Below are positions 36,201 through 50,300 of a stretch of DNA of 64,000 bases, in pieces (the stretch's first letter is position 1; the number at the start of each line of letters is the position of its first letter). The notes beneath the pieces were generated by a model. The model saw nothing but the letters and a program-made list of their open reading frames with translations. It did not search any database and was not told the DNA's origin. A program made the position numbers and the translations under genes. Location of the stretch: the NCBI GenBank assembly GCA_936432065.2, contig OW386286.2, positions 114,043,519-114,107,518 of the forward strand, written 5' to 3'. This stretch comes from Rutpela maculata. Its lineage: Eukaryota; Arthropoda; Insecta; Coleoptera; Cerambycidae.

Positions 36201-39200
36201 ATAGTAACGACAAAAAATTTTTTTTAAATTTTTATTGTTCAAATAGGCTTAGAATGTCACGAAACGTCGAGATTTTAAGTTTGAGAGAAAAAAATTTCTG
36301 TCTGTAACTTTTTTTTGTGCGCACATTTACTCTGGAACCGTTTGAGATATTTTTGGTACACATATGTACTATAACGAGATCTTGAACTAGATTATATTTT
36401 TATCTTGTTCCGTCGAAGGGTTGGGGGGTAAATTGGGGTAAATTTGGGGAAAATAGGTAAATCAAGCAGGTAAGAGTCCATAAAATTGGTATTTAGTATA
36501 TACAAGAGAAGCTAAGGTCTCAAAAAAAAATTTGGCATTAGCCACCCCCATTACCACCCCACCCCATTATTAAAATAAAAAAAAATTGTGATTTAGTGTG
36601 TGTACAAGAATCAGAAACCTCAAAATGTTTTTTTACTTCATCTATCCCCACTACTAACCCCAATCACCAACCCCACCCCGCTACCGATGTGGGGTATCGT
36701 TTTATGGGTTTTTGGGGTAGAGGATTTCAAATATTATATTATTAAAGTTCCATAAACAATTATTTCCACATACAAAATTTTTTCGTTGTGAGTGACTTGG
36801 ATAAAAAATCTGGATGTGGAAGTAGTGATTCCTTGGGCAGCGGTTTTTTTAAAATAATAAACAAATTTCAGAAAAACTGTTTCAATGAAGATCAATTTTT
36901 TTTTAATACCATTGTAAAATTCATGTAAAAACATGCAAAAAAAGGCAATTTTTGGTGGTTTTAATTTGTTTACAAATTAACAAATTATCAAAAAGTTTTT
37001 TCAAAATTTTATTGCGTTTTATGGGTTTTTGGGGTAGAGGATTTCAAATATTATATTATTAAAGTTCCATAAACAATTATTTCCACATACAAAATTTTTT
37101 CGTTGTGAGTGACTTGGATAAAAAATCTGGATGTGGAAGTAGTGATTCCTTGGGCAGCGGTTTTTTTAAAATAATAAACAAATTTCAGAAAAACTGTTTC
37201 AATGAAGATCAATTTTTTTTTAATACCATTGTAAAATTCATGTAAAAACATGCAAAAAAAGGCAATTTTTGGTGGTTTTAATTTGTTTACAAATTAACAA
37301 ATTATCAAAAAGTTTTTTCAAAATTTTATTGCGTTTTATGGGTTTTTGGGGTAGAGGATTTCAAATATTATATTATTAAAGTTCCATAAACAATTATTTC
37401 CACATACAAAATTTTTTCGTTGTGAGTGACTTGGATAAAAAATCTGGATGTGGAAGTAGTGATTCCTTGGGCAGCGGTTTTTTTAAAATAATAAACAAAT
37501 TTCAGAAAAACTGTTTCAATGAAGATCAATTTTTTTTTAATACCATTGTAAAATTCATGTAAAAACATGCAAAAAAGGCAATTTTTGGTGGTTTTAATTT
37601 GTTTACAAATTAACAAATTATCAAAAAGTTTTTTCAAAATTTTATTGCGAGTAATTTGCTATTTTTATTTTTGTGATATAATTACTAGGACCGGAGATAA
37701 TGAGAAAAATAGTAGAAAATTTCAACGTTGAAACAAGAATTGTTTAAATTTTACAAGAAGCAATGGATGGATTTAATCTAAAACTTCTCATAGCACTTAT
37801 TATTATACCACAACACATTAAACTAATAAAATTGCTGCAGCTAGAGAGTTCCTTATTCACCTATTTTGATGCTTAATTTGACTCCACTTTATTGAATTAT
37901 AGTCATAGCAACAACAATTTACAGAATATTGCGGATTATACCATATTATCTCGCCTCTCAAGAAACTTCTTACAGAGGCGAATTTTTTGTATTGTTGGTC
38001 ACTATGCTCATTTCTTGAAACACTTTTTTGAGATAACCTCAGCTTTATTGAAAATTGAATTATTAGTGGAGCTGAATTTCGAGCTTTGTGTGTATTTAAA
38101 AACAAAATTATTTTGGTGTAGAGAGATGAACCATTTTATAGAGAAATAAATAATCTATTAATTATATTCCAAATTGATGATCTTTACCTTCAACCGAAAC
38201 TAAAAATTCTTCTTTTTATTCGCAACGCTGCGAGACTTTGTGATTCATGAAAATTAATCTAGTTGTCATCTGTTTGCTGAATAGCACATCTGGTGGTAAT
38301 CACGCCATCTGTCGCGGTTGCCTATTATGCATACAGCTCCATTAAAGCTCTTTACCATCAGCTTTTTGATGACATCATCCCAACGTTTTAGAGGGCATCC
38401 TCTTTGGCTCTTTCCATCTGATTTTCTTGAACTATAAACCGTTCTATATTATCCTCTTTCCAGTTAATGTAGCCAAAAAATGAGAGGATTCGAGGTAATA
38501 CAATGCTGGCGAGTCAGTTTTGGGAATATAGTTCTCACCGAATCGAAGTATTATTACGATGAGCTGTCCAGGAATTTCGTAACAAACATCTCCAGACCAA
38601 CATCTCAAAAGCATCAATATGTCTACTTCTCTAATGATCTATGTTTCAGAGGCGTAAAGAAAAATAGAGAAAACAGGATTGTTAGCAAGTCTCATCTTTG
38701 TGTGTCTCCTGATATTTCTGTCGCATCAAATTTTGCTCAACTACTAGGTTGTACATCTTGCCATCTGTATTATTTGCCAAATCTCATATTCGTGGTCACC
38801 AGTATTATTTACAAAATGGCGTACAATCTTGTTTACTACCTCACCGTCCTTAATGTGTTTGGGTGGTTGTCATTTGCTAGGTTTACAATCATAATTTTCG
38901 TTTTGTTGTAATTTACACTTAAACCATAATCAGAGCTTATTGACTGAAGCCTGTCTAACAGGTGTATCAGCTCAAATTCGCTTGCCGCAAATAAGGTGGT
39001 ATCATCTGCAAATCCTAAGTTAGAAATCTTGATTCTGTCTTTAGTTACTCCGTCCTGCCAGTCCCCAGTACATGTCACATCTCGTGTTTACTATAGATAT
39101 TAAAGATGATTGGTGACAGAACAGCCCTGTCTGACGTTTTTGCTGATTTTACATTTTTCGGAGTAAACGTTGTCTACTTTCACTAAAGCAGAATTTTCTT

Positions 39201-42200
39201 CATACCATTGGCGGTTAATAAATACTAGCTGTTTGGGTGTTCCCATCTCATATAATATAGCCTACATTTTGTCCCATTTCAAATTGTCAAAAGCCCTATG
39301 GTAGTCTACGAAACAAAGGTATTCAGTATTTGCTCTCTGGTAATGCGTCCTGCTTACTCAGGAAGTATTTGCTAAGACAGATAATTCCGAAGTGTGGATT
39401 GAAACATACACAAGAATATTTTACTAGCGTGTGATATTAGTGCCAGCAATTTGTCGTTCCCTTTTTATGTAGTTTTTCATATTTTTTGCCATATTCTATG
39501 AAGGATTCTCATCCCATCTTCACCAACCAACATAAGCACCTCGGTCGTGATATTATCAACCCCCAACTGCTTTTCCAGTTTTTAGTTTTTGTATAGCTGC
39601 CTCCACTTCTGATTTAATTATTGGGGTTCGTGTTCGTAGCCCTGCTGCTAGTCATCTTCTACCTCAGGATGGTCAATATCGAAAAGTTTTTTGCAATATC
39701 TGTGCTAAACCTCAATAATCTGATCAATGCGAGTTCTTAGAGTGACGGTGGAGTCCTTAAGTGATCACGTTTTAGGCTTAAATTTACGTGTAATCACTCT
39801 TACTGCTCGGAAAAGATCTTTGCTATTATTTTGGTTGGCATGTGAACACAGATCTTTACAGATGCAGATAGGAGTTCTTATCTCTTCAGCAAAGGGTCTA
39901 AATTCTTTATGTAAGTCTGTTATACTGTTCGATTCTAAAACGGTGTAGATATCTTGGGGCTTCAGTTTTATCCAGGCTTGTACAGTTGAATTCATTAAAG
40001 AAAACATACAATTATTAGAACGAAGAATTATCACATTTGTGTAAAACCGGCTTACACAAGACATGTTCTAGTTTGTCAAGAATGCAAATGCAAAAATTGA
40101 ATTATGTATATTCAATTACATTTATATTTAAGTTTTATAAAAATTCACACGAACCAGAATACAAGAATACTTGAAATAAAGTCTAATATTTGGTCATCTT
40201 TATCTATTATTTGTGCCAATCTATTTTATCATATAATTGTGCAATTTCCACGAATTGTCCATCCATCTTTAATTTTGGAGCATTTTCAATTTTAGAAAAA
40301 TATGACAAGGCATTTACACCAGCTGGTTTTACACAAATATGATGAAGCTTGCCTCTCATTCTAATACTTGTACGCTTTTTTAATGAATATAACTGTACTT
40401 CAGTTAACATTTTCGCAGTTATTCAAGGTTGCTTCACATTTCTACGTGTCTCTCTCTTTGTGTCTCTGTTACTGCGAAGCTTAAATTATAAGCATCTAAT
40501 TTCAGAAATCATGATTATTTTTATTCGCCCCATGTACAAGTAAATACTATGCTTAGGTGAATAGTTCTTGGTTTGATCGATAAAGTTTATTCTCGGTATC
40601 AAATTAGAAATTTTCAGTGTATTCAGATCAGCATTAATGGTGTGCTTTCAAAAATTTAAATTCACTTGCAGCAGTCCGTTAACAATTCTAATGTGAAATG
40701 ACTTTTTTGTATTTGTGTCTTCAGGTTGGCGCAGTTTGCAATAATGCCGTAATTGTAAATGAAGTGTTAATGGGCCAACCAACAGAGGGTGCTTTACTTT
40801 CTGCTGCCATGAAACATGGGATGTATAATGTGGCAGATCGGTATGTGCGGTTGCAAGAATATCCTTTCAGTTCTGAACAAAAGATGATGGCCGTTAAATG
40901 TTCCTCAAAATATGATAGAGATAAGGAGGAAATATTCTTTGTGAAAGGTGCGATAGAGAAAATACTACCAAAGTGTACATCTTACAGTTGGAATGGTAAC
41001 ATTCAGCCACTGACGCCAAATAAAATAACAGAGTTTACGTCCGAAGCACATGAAATTGCCAAAAAAGGATTAAGAGTTATGTCGATGGCTAAAGGAAACA
41101 CTTTACAGGATTTGATTTATTTGGGAATTGTAGGAATATGTGATCCACCAAGACCGCTCGTTAGAGAAGCGATTTCTATCTTGAAAGAGTCAGAAGTTCA
41201 AGTGAAAATGGTCACTGGTGATTCCATGGAGACAGCAGTTGCTATAGGTAGGAAAAGATTATTTATTATACTATAGTGACAGTTCTAATCATGTTAAATT
41301 TAAAGTGTATACTTTCTTTTTTTTTTTTGGCGAGGGGGGGGAAACCCACACGGGCTGCCTATCCCAACTAGGAATAGGTCTGAGTATCAGGCTCCAACTG
41401 ACTAAAACCCCTCCTCTTAGGGCTCGTCTGTATGGAATACTCCGAATGCACTGCAGCCTCCTGGGCTTATTGTGCTTACCCTGTTTTTTAGTTTTTAGTT
41501 TACGCTTGTCCATTTTAGTATTCCTGTGTCACTGACAAGGTGATACAGGTCTGAAAATGGACGAGTTTTGATGGTTTCCGGGTCTGTTTGTGTTTGCCCG
41601 TAGATATTATACCTTCTGCGGGCCAGTGTCTCGCAGTCATGTATAATATGTTCTACAGTTTCTGGTACCTTACCACACAGTCTGCAGTTAAGGTTGCCAG
41701 CAAACTTTCCAATTAAATGCAGGTACTTCTTGACGGGAAAGTGTCCCGTCAGAAGACCTGTTATGATTCTCAGCTGAGTCCTGTTCCTTGTGAGCAGTTC
41801 TTCAGTTTGTTTTGAACATGGTCCATTGATAAGTGTTTTCCCATGTCGATTTCCTGGATTGTTTCTCCAGTAGTGGTTGTGTTTACTCTTGACCCAGTCT
41901 TTAATTACCTCTCTGGCTGAGCCTTTTGTGATACCCAGCGCAGGTTCTGGGCCATAGAATATATTCGCTGCTCCTTGTCTAGCAAGTTCGTCAGCTTTCT
42001 CGTTGCCCTCTATACTGGTATGTCCCAGCACCCAGAGTAGTCTTACTCTGTTCCGCTCACCCAGGATTTTGAGCTCTTCGTGGCAGTCCCAAACCAGTCT
42101 GGAAGACCCTTTGTTAGAGGCTAGTGCCCCAAGTGCCGCCTGACTGTCTGTTGCGATTGAGATCTGCTGGTTCACGTATCGTCGTTTAACATTCTCGCGT

Positions 42201-45200
42201 ACACACTCGAGTATAGCCAGAATTTCTGTCTGGAATACAGTGGCGTGCCATCCAAGGGAGAGACTTATACTCTCTTTCGGCCTCACACCATGTATTCCTG
42301 CTCCAGCTCCTGATTCCATCCTGGACCCATCAGTATACCAGACCAGGCCTCTGCGTAAAGCATCAGGAGCACCTGTCATCCATTCCTTCCTGTCTCCAAT
42401 GGTGATAGTGAAGGGCTTATTGAATGTAATTTTTGGTGTCATGTAGTCCGACCTCATGCTCAATAGAGGATCCACTACATTGTTTATTATCCTCATGTGC
42501 ACCGAGTTGTCTCCAAGAGGAGTCGGGTTCTGAGAATTTTGTAGCCTGTAGGCTCCCATTCTGGCCTCCCCCTGAATCACAAGACTCAGTGGAGGGAGGT
42601 CTAGCAGGTTCTCCATGGCTGCTGTTGGGGTGCTTTTATTGCACCTGTAATTCCCAGGCAGGCCAGTCTTTGCACCCGACTCAGCCTGGTCGCTGCTGTG
42701 GTTTGAGTGACCTTAGGCCACCAGACCAAGGCTGCATATGTGATGGTGGGTCTTATTACGCTGGTATAGAGCCAGTGCACCATACCAGGCCTAAGCCCCC
42801 ATCTCTTGCCATACAATCGTCTGCATGTTGCCAGTATGGCAACAGACTTATGTATTACTCTGTCCAGGTGTTGGTTCCAGGTAAGTTTGGAGTCTATGAT
42901 GACTCCAAGGTACTTTACCTCCCCCGACATCTGAAGTTGTGTGTCTTGGAGAACTAGAGGACCCAATCCCTCCAGGTTTCTCCTTCTGGTGAATGGAATG
43001 ATGCTGGTCTTTTGAGGACTGATTTTCAGGCTCTCCTCATCGGTCCATTTCTTTACCATGTTCAGGGCCTTTTGTAGACGGTCCCTGACTATGTTGTTGA
43101 ACTCCGCCCTAGATATGATGACTATGTCGTCCGCATATCCTTGGGCTTCGAATCCCTCATTTGTGAGTTTCTTCAGTAAGCTGTCAACTACAAGGTTCCA
43201 TAGCAGAGGGGACAGTACACCCCCCTGCGGGCATCCCCCAGCAACTGACGCGCCTAAGGTTTCATCCATCATTGTGGTAAATACCACCCTGCCTTTGAGA
43301 AGTGTATACTTACTAACTGCAAAACTTATGGTATCGTAGGAATCATGATAACGATAAATTTGTGTACAGGGTCTACCAATAAAATCTCCCAGGCCACATT
43401 AGATAGATATTTGAATTCCGTAGAAGCTTAGTGCTAGAGTGTATAATTGGTTTCAGTTTTGAATATAAACCATTTTTTAATGTGTCGAAAGATGTAGACG
43501 TCACTGTGCTACAAACAGATCTTTCGATAACAGGAATATTAAAATGCAGTGTAGATTTTCATTCTTTTTGGTCTGAAATTGAATTTAAAGAAGTTTTCTA
43601 AATATTACTACATTTAAACTCAAATATCTCGAAACGGGTTATATTTTCGAAAATTATTCACGTATCAAAATTTCAATGAAAATTAAAGCTCTTTGATATG
43701 CGCTAACTTTCAAAGTACCTGTCATCGAATCATTTCTTTGTAGCACAACGCCATCTACGTCTTAACTTTAAAATGATTTTTATCCAAAACTGAAGCCATT
43801 TATACATTCTAGCAATTGGCTTTTAAAAAATTCAATTATCTATATTTTGTCCATGGCAATGGATGCCCTAAATGACCTCATGTTTCGTTCCTCTTAGCAT
43901 AAGTATGTACAAGATTTGCGATACTTTGCTTGGACTACTATTAAATTTATGGTTAATATCTATTTTTAGATATTTCATTGTTATTAGCTTTTAATATTTC
44001 TATTAAATTATTCTGAAATAAAGTACTGATAACTAAACAATGCTTTTTCGTTTATTGATTTCCTTCACTTCCTTTTTCAATGTCAGCGTCACACCTACAA
44101 ATTGTTTTCAAAAATCAAATGCTTTTGAGCAAGTGCCGATTGCATTATATCAAAATCCTTGTAATACTGCTCAATATTTTTCAATCTGCATCTTTGTCTG
44201 CATTCAGTATCCATTTGAATAGAATTTAATTTTTCCAACATTTTGTATTTTCCATTGTTCCTTTTCAAACTTATACTCATTAAATTAGTCATTTCTTGTG
44301 TAACAATAACCAGAGTTTTGATTACTCCTTTGAGTTTCCGGGAAGTTTTCCTGGACCTTTTTTTTGTAGACCTGTGTTATTCATGAAATTATTACATTTT
44401 CTTTTTTTTCTTTTTTTTTTGCGAGCCACTAGCTGGATTTATTGATCCATCCGTTTCCCATTACACCGCAATGAACTCACAATGCTTTTTAATTATTTAT
44501 ATGCTTAGAACCTTTTTTTCATAAAATTTCTTTATCTTTCATTTTGTTCTGTACTTAAAACCTATATTTTTTATACTGAATGAAATGACATCAGTGCCAA
44601 TTTCTAAAATCATGTTTTCTTCGAATATACTTGTGAGCATACTCATCCTTTATCTCTCTTCTTCATGTTTAAAAACTTCGGATTTGTGCAAACATTATGT
44701 TGAGCTTTTTTAAAAGTATCACCCCTTCTCTTACAAAATAGCAGTAGAACAGCATTCTCATAAAAATCACATGATGTAATCAATACCATATTTCGAAAAT
44801 ACCATATTCAACAAGATAGGAGAACCACGCTCCTTTATTTCTTGACTTTTCTGTTCTTACGACTTGAAAATGCAACATAGCATGAAAGTGACAAAATTAT
44901 TGTTTTTTTTTTAGCACAATTGGTAGGTATGGAAACACTTCCTTCCCAAGTTCTATCAGGAGAACAACTGGATATATTTACTGAAACTGAACTAGACGAA
45001 GCTGTACCAAGAGCCACTGTATTTTACAGAGTATCCCCTAAAAATAAATTGTCTATAGTTAAGTCTCTTCAAAGAAATGGTTTCATTGTCGGTATGACCG
45101 GTGATGGTGTTAACGATGGAGTAGCACTAAAAAAGGCGGATATTGGTATTGCTATGGGTAAAAATGGTACAGATGTTTGTAAAGAAGCTGCTGACATGAT

Positions 45201-47280
45201 ACTTGTAGATGACGATTTTTATACTATTATGTATGTAGAATAATATTATCTTTATAGAAGGTGTCATTTTTATTCTTAACATTTATTTACAGAGCTGCTA
45301 TAGAAGAGGGTAAAAGTATATTTTATAACATTAGGAACTTTGTGAGATTTCAATTGTCCACATCCATAGCTGCTCTATCTCTGATTGCATTAACTACAAT
45401 GATGAGTGTACCAAATCCGTTAAATGCAATGCAGGTAGGTTATTTCAATCAATCAATCAATCAATTCTTTGTTTTCTTAAAAATGTTTTCTTAACCGCTT
45501 CTCAAGTCACCGAAGTAACTCCTTGAAAATCCAGAATGATTTTGTGTTAGGTAAAGAGAAACGGGGCCCTACAGCTTATAGTGGAGTCCGAACCACTTCT
45601 TGGGGATAATTTTATAATTAAAATTATTTCGCGGTGAGCAGGGATTGAACCTGCTTCGCTAGGTAAGCCAGTATGCAAGCTAGACGCGCTAACCACTGAG
45701 CTACCGTCCCTTTATTGTCATAAATTATACATTCAAGCGGGCGGGGCATCGTCACATACAAAAACAAAATATTATAATAGGTAATACATATTAAAATAAA
45801 TGTAAAAACAAATAATATAGAAAAGTAGAAGATTTAAAAACTTACTAATTAATTTTACATGTTGTATGGCGTCATATATTTTCATTTTTTTCCAAACAGT
45901 GGTGATTGTAGTAGCATTTTTCCTGCGGATAATTTCTTACAGAGGTTCTTAGTTTCGTTATTTATGTTGCGTTTTTCCATAACTAGGCAGTTGTAAGCAG
46001 TGAGAGCTTTATAATAAGTTCCTTTCTCATAAAAGGCAGTTATGCAGAGGCGGTCTCACGCCGCTTGTATTTCTTGTGTTCATATTCATGTTGATATTTT
46101 CAGAGTAGCTGTTGCTATTTGTTGTAAATATAGTCGGGTGTTGTTTTACAAACATTGCAGTATTCAGATAATAACGGAACAGTTCAAAAGTTATGCTCTC
46201 TAAATAAGGATTGCAGGAAGCGTATCTTCTACAGTTGTACATGCGTCTTAAGACGCCCTTTTTGTAACAAATATTTTTTTTAGAATTTTTTAAAGAGGCC
46301 CAGAATATTATACCATATGTTATTATTATACATGGGATTTTTGGGAGTCATTGCAGAGGCTGATTTGAAATCTGATACTATATTCCAAAAAATGTGTAAC
46401 ATAATAAATTGTAATTTGTGACTATATATACGCATTACATGTTAATTTCTTTGCATGTAAAACCGGCTCCGAAAAGCGATGCAACTGCCATACTGACCTT
46501 GTATTTTGTTTACATCATTACTCTATGCATTTAGCGGCATTTTTGTTCAGTTTGAGAACTTTTAATGTACGAGTGTGTTGTGTGTACGGCGACTATAGAG
46601 ACGTTTTTTATTATAATTTTCGTAAATACAAAAACGAAGAGTATTGCATTTGATTCACATTTCTAAAGGTATTCAATGTGAGACAATTTTTCTCATATCA
46701 TTGTGTTATTTTGTGTAGATTATACAACTTGATACCTGTTTGTTAAATATAATTTTATGACATCCAGGCATTTGCCTCTAATAGTTAAATAACTTTAAAT
46801 AAAATTTGAACTGTGTTGTTTTATTATTTATTCTTTTTATTGTCGAATCTGTTTTAGATTTTATGGATTAATATAATAATGGATGGTCCACCAGCGCAGA
46901 GTTTAGGTGTGGAACCTGTAGAAGAAGATGTAGTGAAACAGAAACCCAGAGACACTAAGGAACCAATGATCACTAAGAAACTTATCGTAAATGTTCTGTT
47001 GTCTGCTCTAATCATAATTGGTGGTACGCTATGGGTTTATCAAAAAGAGGTAAATCTTTATCTATATTATTAGTATGTTTGCTATATATATAGAGCAGAG
47101 GTGTAGGCGTGCAGGGTGCCATGCCCCCTTTTTAGTTCAAATAAAAACTCCCTAAGTGCCATCTTAAGAAATATTTTTGCAAACATTTCGGGGATTTTGT
47201 TTATTTGTTTTGTTGCTTATTTGAATAAAACGTTGTCTGGCATTGTTTGCGATGTTTAGTATGTGATAAATAACTAAATA

Positions 47281-47340
<60 letters not shown>

Positions 47341-50300
47341 CACTTGGGCTGTTACAATACAGATGTGAACGTCAATAAGATAAACAAAAAAATACATAAT
47401 TTAGTTTACAAGGTGAGACAATAAGTAGTAAATAAAACACAATAAACAAAAAATATGACAAATACAGATTAAAATTCTTTGTACGAATATAAACATTTCT
47501 CAAGTAAAAATTGTTTGAGACTAGATTTGTATTTATTAAAATTGTTGACATCTTTAATCTCACTAGGTAATTTGTTGTAAAAACTAATACGAGAGTAATA
47601 AGGTGATTTTTCAAAATGAGACATATTATGATGAGGAAGAGCTAACAGGTCGTCATGACGAGTATTATAATTATGGTAGCTAGCAGTAGTTTTAAATTGG
47701 TTAATGTTACTTTTAATGTACTTTACCAAAGAAAAAAGATATATGGATGGTACCGTTAATATTCTGTGACTTTTAAAAGAGTTTTTACACGATATGGTGA
47801 AATCAAGATTAAAAATTAATCTAATTATGCGCTTTTGGCAGACAAAAACTCGCTGCAAATTATTCGCACGTCTCCACATTATAATATTGTAGGATATATG
47901 ACAATAAGCCATTGAATAGTACAGTTGCAATAAAGCCTCAGTATCTAGGGAGTTCTTGAGCTTGCGTATGCAGTATTACGCTTTGTTAAGTTTTTTACAT
48001 ACTTCTTCGATTTGAATATCCCAGCTTAGTTTTGTGTCTATTGAAATACCCAAAAATCTTGTATTCGAGCTAAATGGCAGGGTCATGTTGTTAAAATTTA
48101 ACTGAGTGTTGGAAGGTAACGATTTTCTTTGTGAGAAATACATGCACACAGTTTTCTCAAGGTTTAATATGATATTATTTCTGCAGCAATAGTCACCGAA
48201 TTCTGTCATAACAGCCATAGCATTATCAAGGAGCTCCACAAGGCTCGGTGCAGATATGCCAAAGGAGTTACCATCGGCAAACATGGTGATGTTACTTTTT
48301 GATATGAATGATGGTAAGTCGTTTACAAAAATAAAAAAAATCAAAGGGCCCAGCACCGAACCTTGTGGCACTCCAAGACTAACATCATGTGCATTTGAAA
48401 TCGTATCGAAATAATAATGAAGTATTTAACAGATTATAGTATCTGGAAAAATGTAATTTATGCATTACTTCCGAACGGCACGGCACGCGCGCTAACCGGA
48501 AAAAGAAAAAAAAAATTTTAGTTTCTTTTTCCGGATAGCACCCGCGCCGTTCGGAAGTTTCGTCTGTCAGCGGACAGATATCGATAATCATTCGATTAAA
48601 AAATAAATGCCCCTCCCTGCCTATCCCCCCACCATACCAAAAAGTTCCAGAGAGAAAAAAATTTTATATTTATATGGTCTCTTCGATTACCGACTGGCAG
48701 ACGGTAACCACTCGTCGTCGAATTTGCACGCTATTTCCTATACTAATTGCACCTGCAAGATATATAATTTCACCAAGTTTCATTAAAAAAGATTAATTAT
48801 TTTTTTAGTAATTTCGGTTTATATAAAATTGGAAATTTTCGTGGTTTTTATTTTTTTGCGAAAACACAAAATGACAGATTTTTTTGTTTGGCTTGATTCG
48901 ATGAACAGAACCCTAGATATTAAAAAAAAAAACGAGACAAAAACACATTTTTCAAAATTAAAACTTAATTTCCGCTCCACTCCCAGACTGAATAAAACAT
49001 TACTGTAACATCCTGATAGCATTCAAATTGCATTTCCACAAAAAAATTGCCAATTGTTTAAAGAAACACAGTTTAATTCGATTGTAATAAATAAAAAATA
49101 CTACATTTTTTTAAGTAAGAGTATACGTTGATAATCTAAAATATTTTATTTTATTATATATTGTGTTTTACCGGCTTTATTTATTTTGATAAATTAAAAT
49201 TAGTATTGTCCAATCTCCTAGTAATGTATATTTTTTCTTAAAAAAAAAAACAAAAATTTTTGTTTCAGATGAGTTCCGAAGGCATTACAGCAAGAGATAC
49301 TACAATGACGTTTACTTGTTTTGTGTTTTTTGATATGTGGAATGCACTTTCTTGCCGATCTCAAACAAAAAGCGTTTTCACCATAGGCCTTTTTTCCAAC
49401 AAAATGTTCTTGGTTGCTGTTACTTTATCCGTCGTCGGACAAATGTTGGTAGTATATGTGCCTCCTTTGCAAAAAGTATTTCTTACAGAAGCGCTTACTG
49501 CATGGGGTAAGTACAGTAAAGTGTTTTATGTAATAGACTAAGTATTTGCAATAATGCACCATTAACAAAAAATTGAAATTTTCTTTAATGCCATAGTAAC
49601 ATAATATATTAATAAAAGTTGATAAAAAATTTTGAAAAAATTTCCAGAGCTGTGTTGGTCTTAAGTAAACATTTTCTGAATCTAGTACTTGTCTAAAATA
49701 TGCCAAGGAGCATTCAAAGATACATTTTAGGTTGTATCGACACTGCATCGAAACATATATTTGGACACGATGCATACATAGTCCACACTGTATAGGACGT
49801 GCTCAAAATGGCAATTAAAATGTGTTATAACTTGATTCCAGTATGCGCACAAAACTGTTTAATAATAATAATAATAATAATAACAGCTTTATTCCCAAGA
49901 AACTACACAGTTAGTTTATGATTAGGGATTAATATAATATACATATATAAATATTCAAATAAACAGTATATGATAAATATGACAAACAATACTTATAGAC
50001 AAAACAAACAAACAAAATATGTATTATACATATGACCCACTTAAAACTCCCCAGGCTTGTAACTTTCTTATTTTTTAAGTGACGACCATGTTGGGCACAT
50101 GGAAATGGACTTACTTTATGTTTTTTGGCTCGCTGAATCCAAATTTTCAACTTCCCACCAAAAATTCCCTCCGGAACCCCCTCAAATTTAGAAAAAAAAA
50201 ACAAAAAATTGGTTTTTTATTTTTTTATCTTTTTTTTTTTCGTTTTAGATAAAGAATACCCAGATATTCAGAAAGCAAACAAAATTTACAACAAAAAAGA

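Larger units (their letters stand above)
33824..37842. mobile_element. 4-kb inverted-arm composite element in SPCA intron 5
   Basis: The left arm 33824-34275 matches the right arm 37490-37842 inverted: CTGCAGCAATTTTATT, GCTTCTTGTAAAATTT, CTCCGGTCCTAG and TTTTTACATG.ATTTTACAATG. Between the arms lie a LINE ORF1-like remnant (34600-35660), Helentron-like copy A9 and the 317-bp triplication, which itself includes right-arm sequence. Confidence 0.6.
41315..43299 (-). mobile_element. 5'-truncated R1/LOA-type LINE with 12-bp target duplication
   Basis: AAGTGTATACTT occurs at 41303-41314 and 43300-43311. The element's A-rich tail lies at the 41315 side and its 5' truncation at the 43299 side, so it is on the minus strand, antisense in SPCA intron 6. 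It retains part of the RT, an RNase H domain and a terminal CCHC motif. Clean duplication and long frames make it the youngest-looking LINE here. Confidence 0.9.

Noticed and set aside
36734..37637. Three repeated ORFs with KTAAQGITTSTSRFFIQVTH
   Set aside because: Translation of the triplicated 5' end of a Helentron-like element; the same peptide appears wherever that end occurs and has no start or family.
38480..38911. 143-residue plus-strand ORF
   Set aside because: Antisense to the RTE-like RT remnant, whose motifs (FADD etc.) are clear on the other strand.
42433..42957. 174-residue plus-strand ORF
   Set aside because: Antisense to the LINE RT/RNase H; Cys/Ser/Pro-rich composition is typical of an antisense shadow.
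45630..45710. Possible tRNA gene on the minus strand
   Set aside because: A and B boxes are good but the acceptor strands do not pair, the anticodon arm is poor, and a SINE body with ATTG tail follows.
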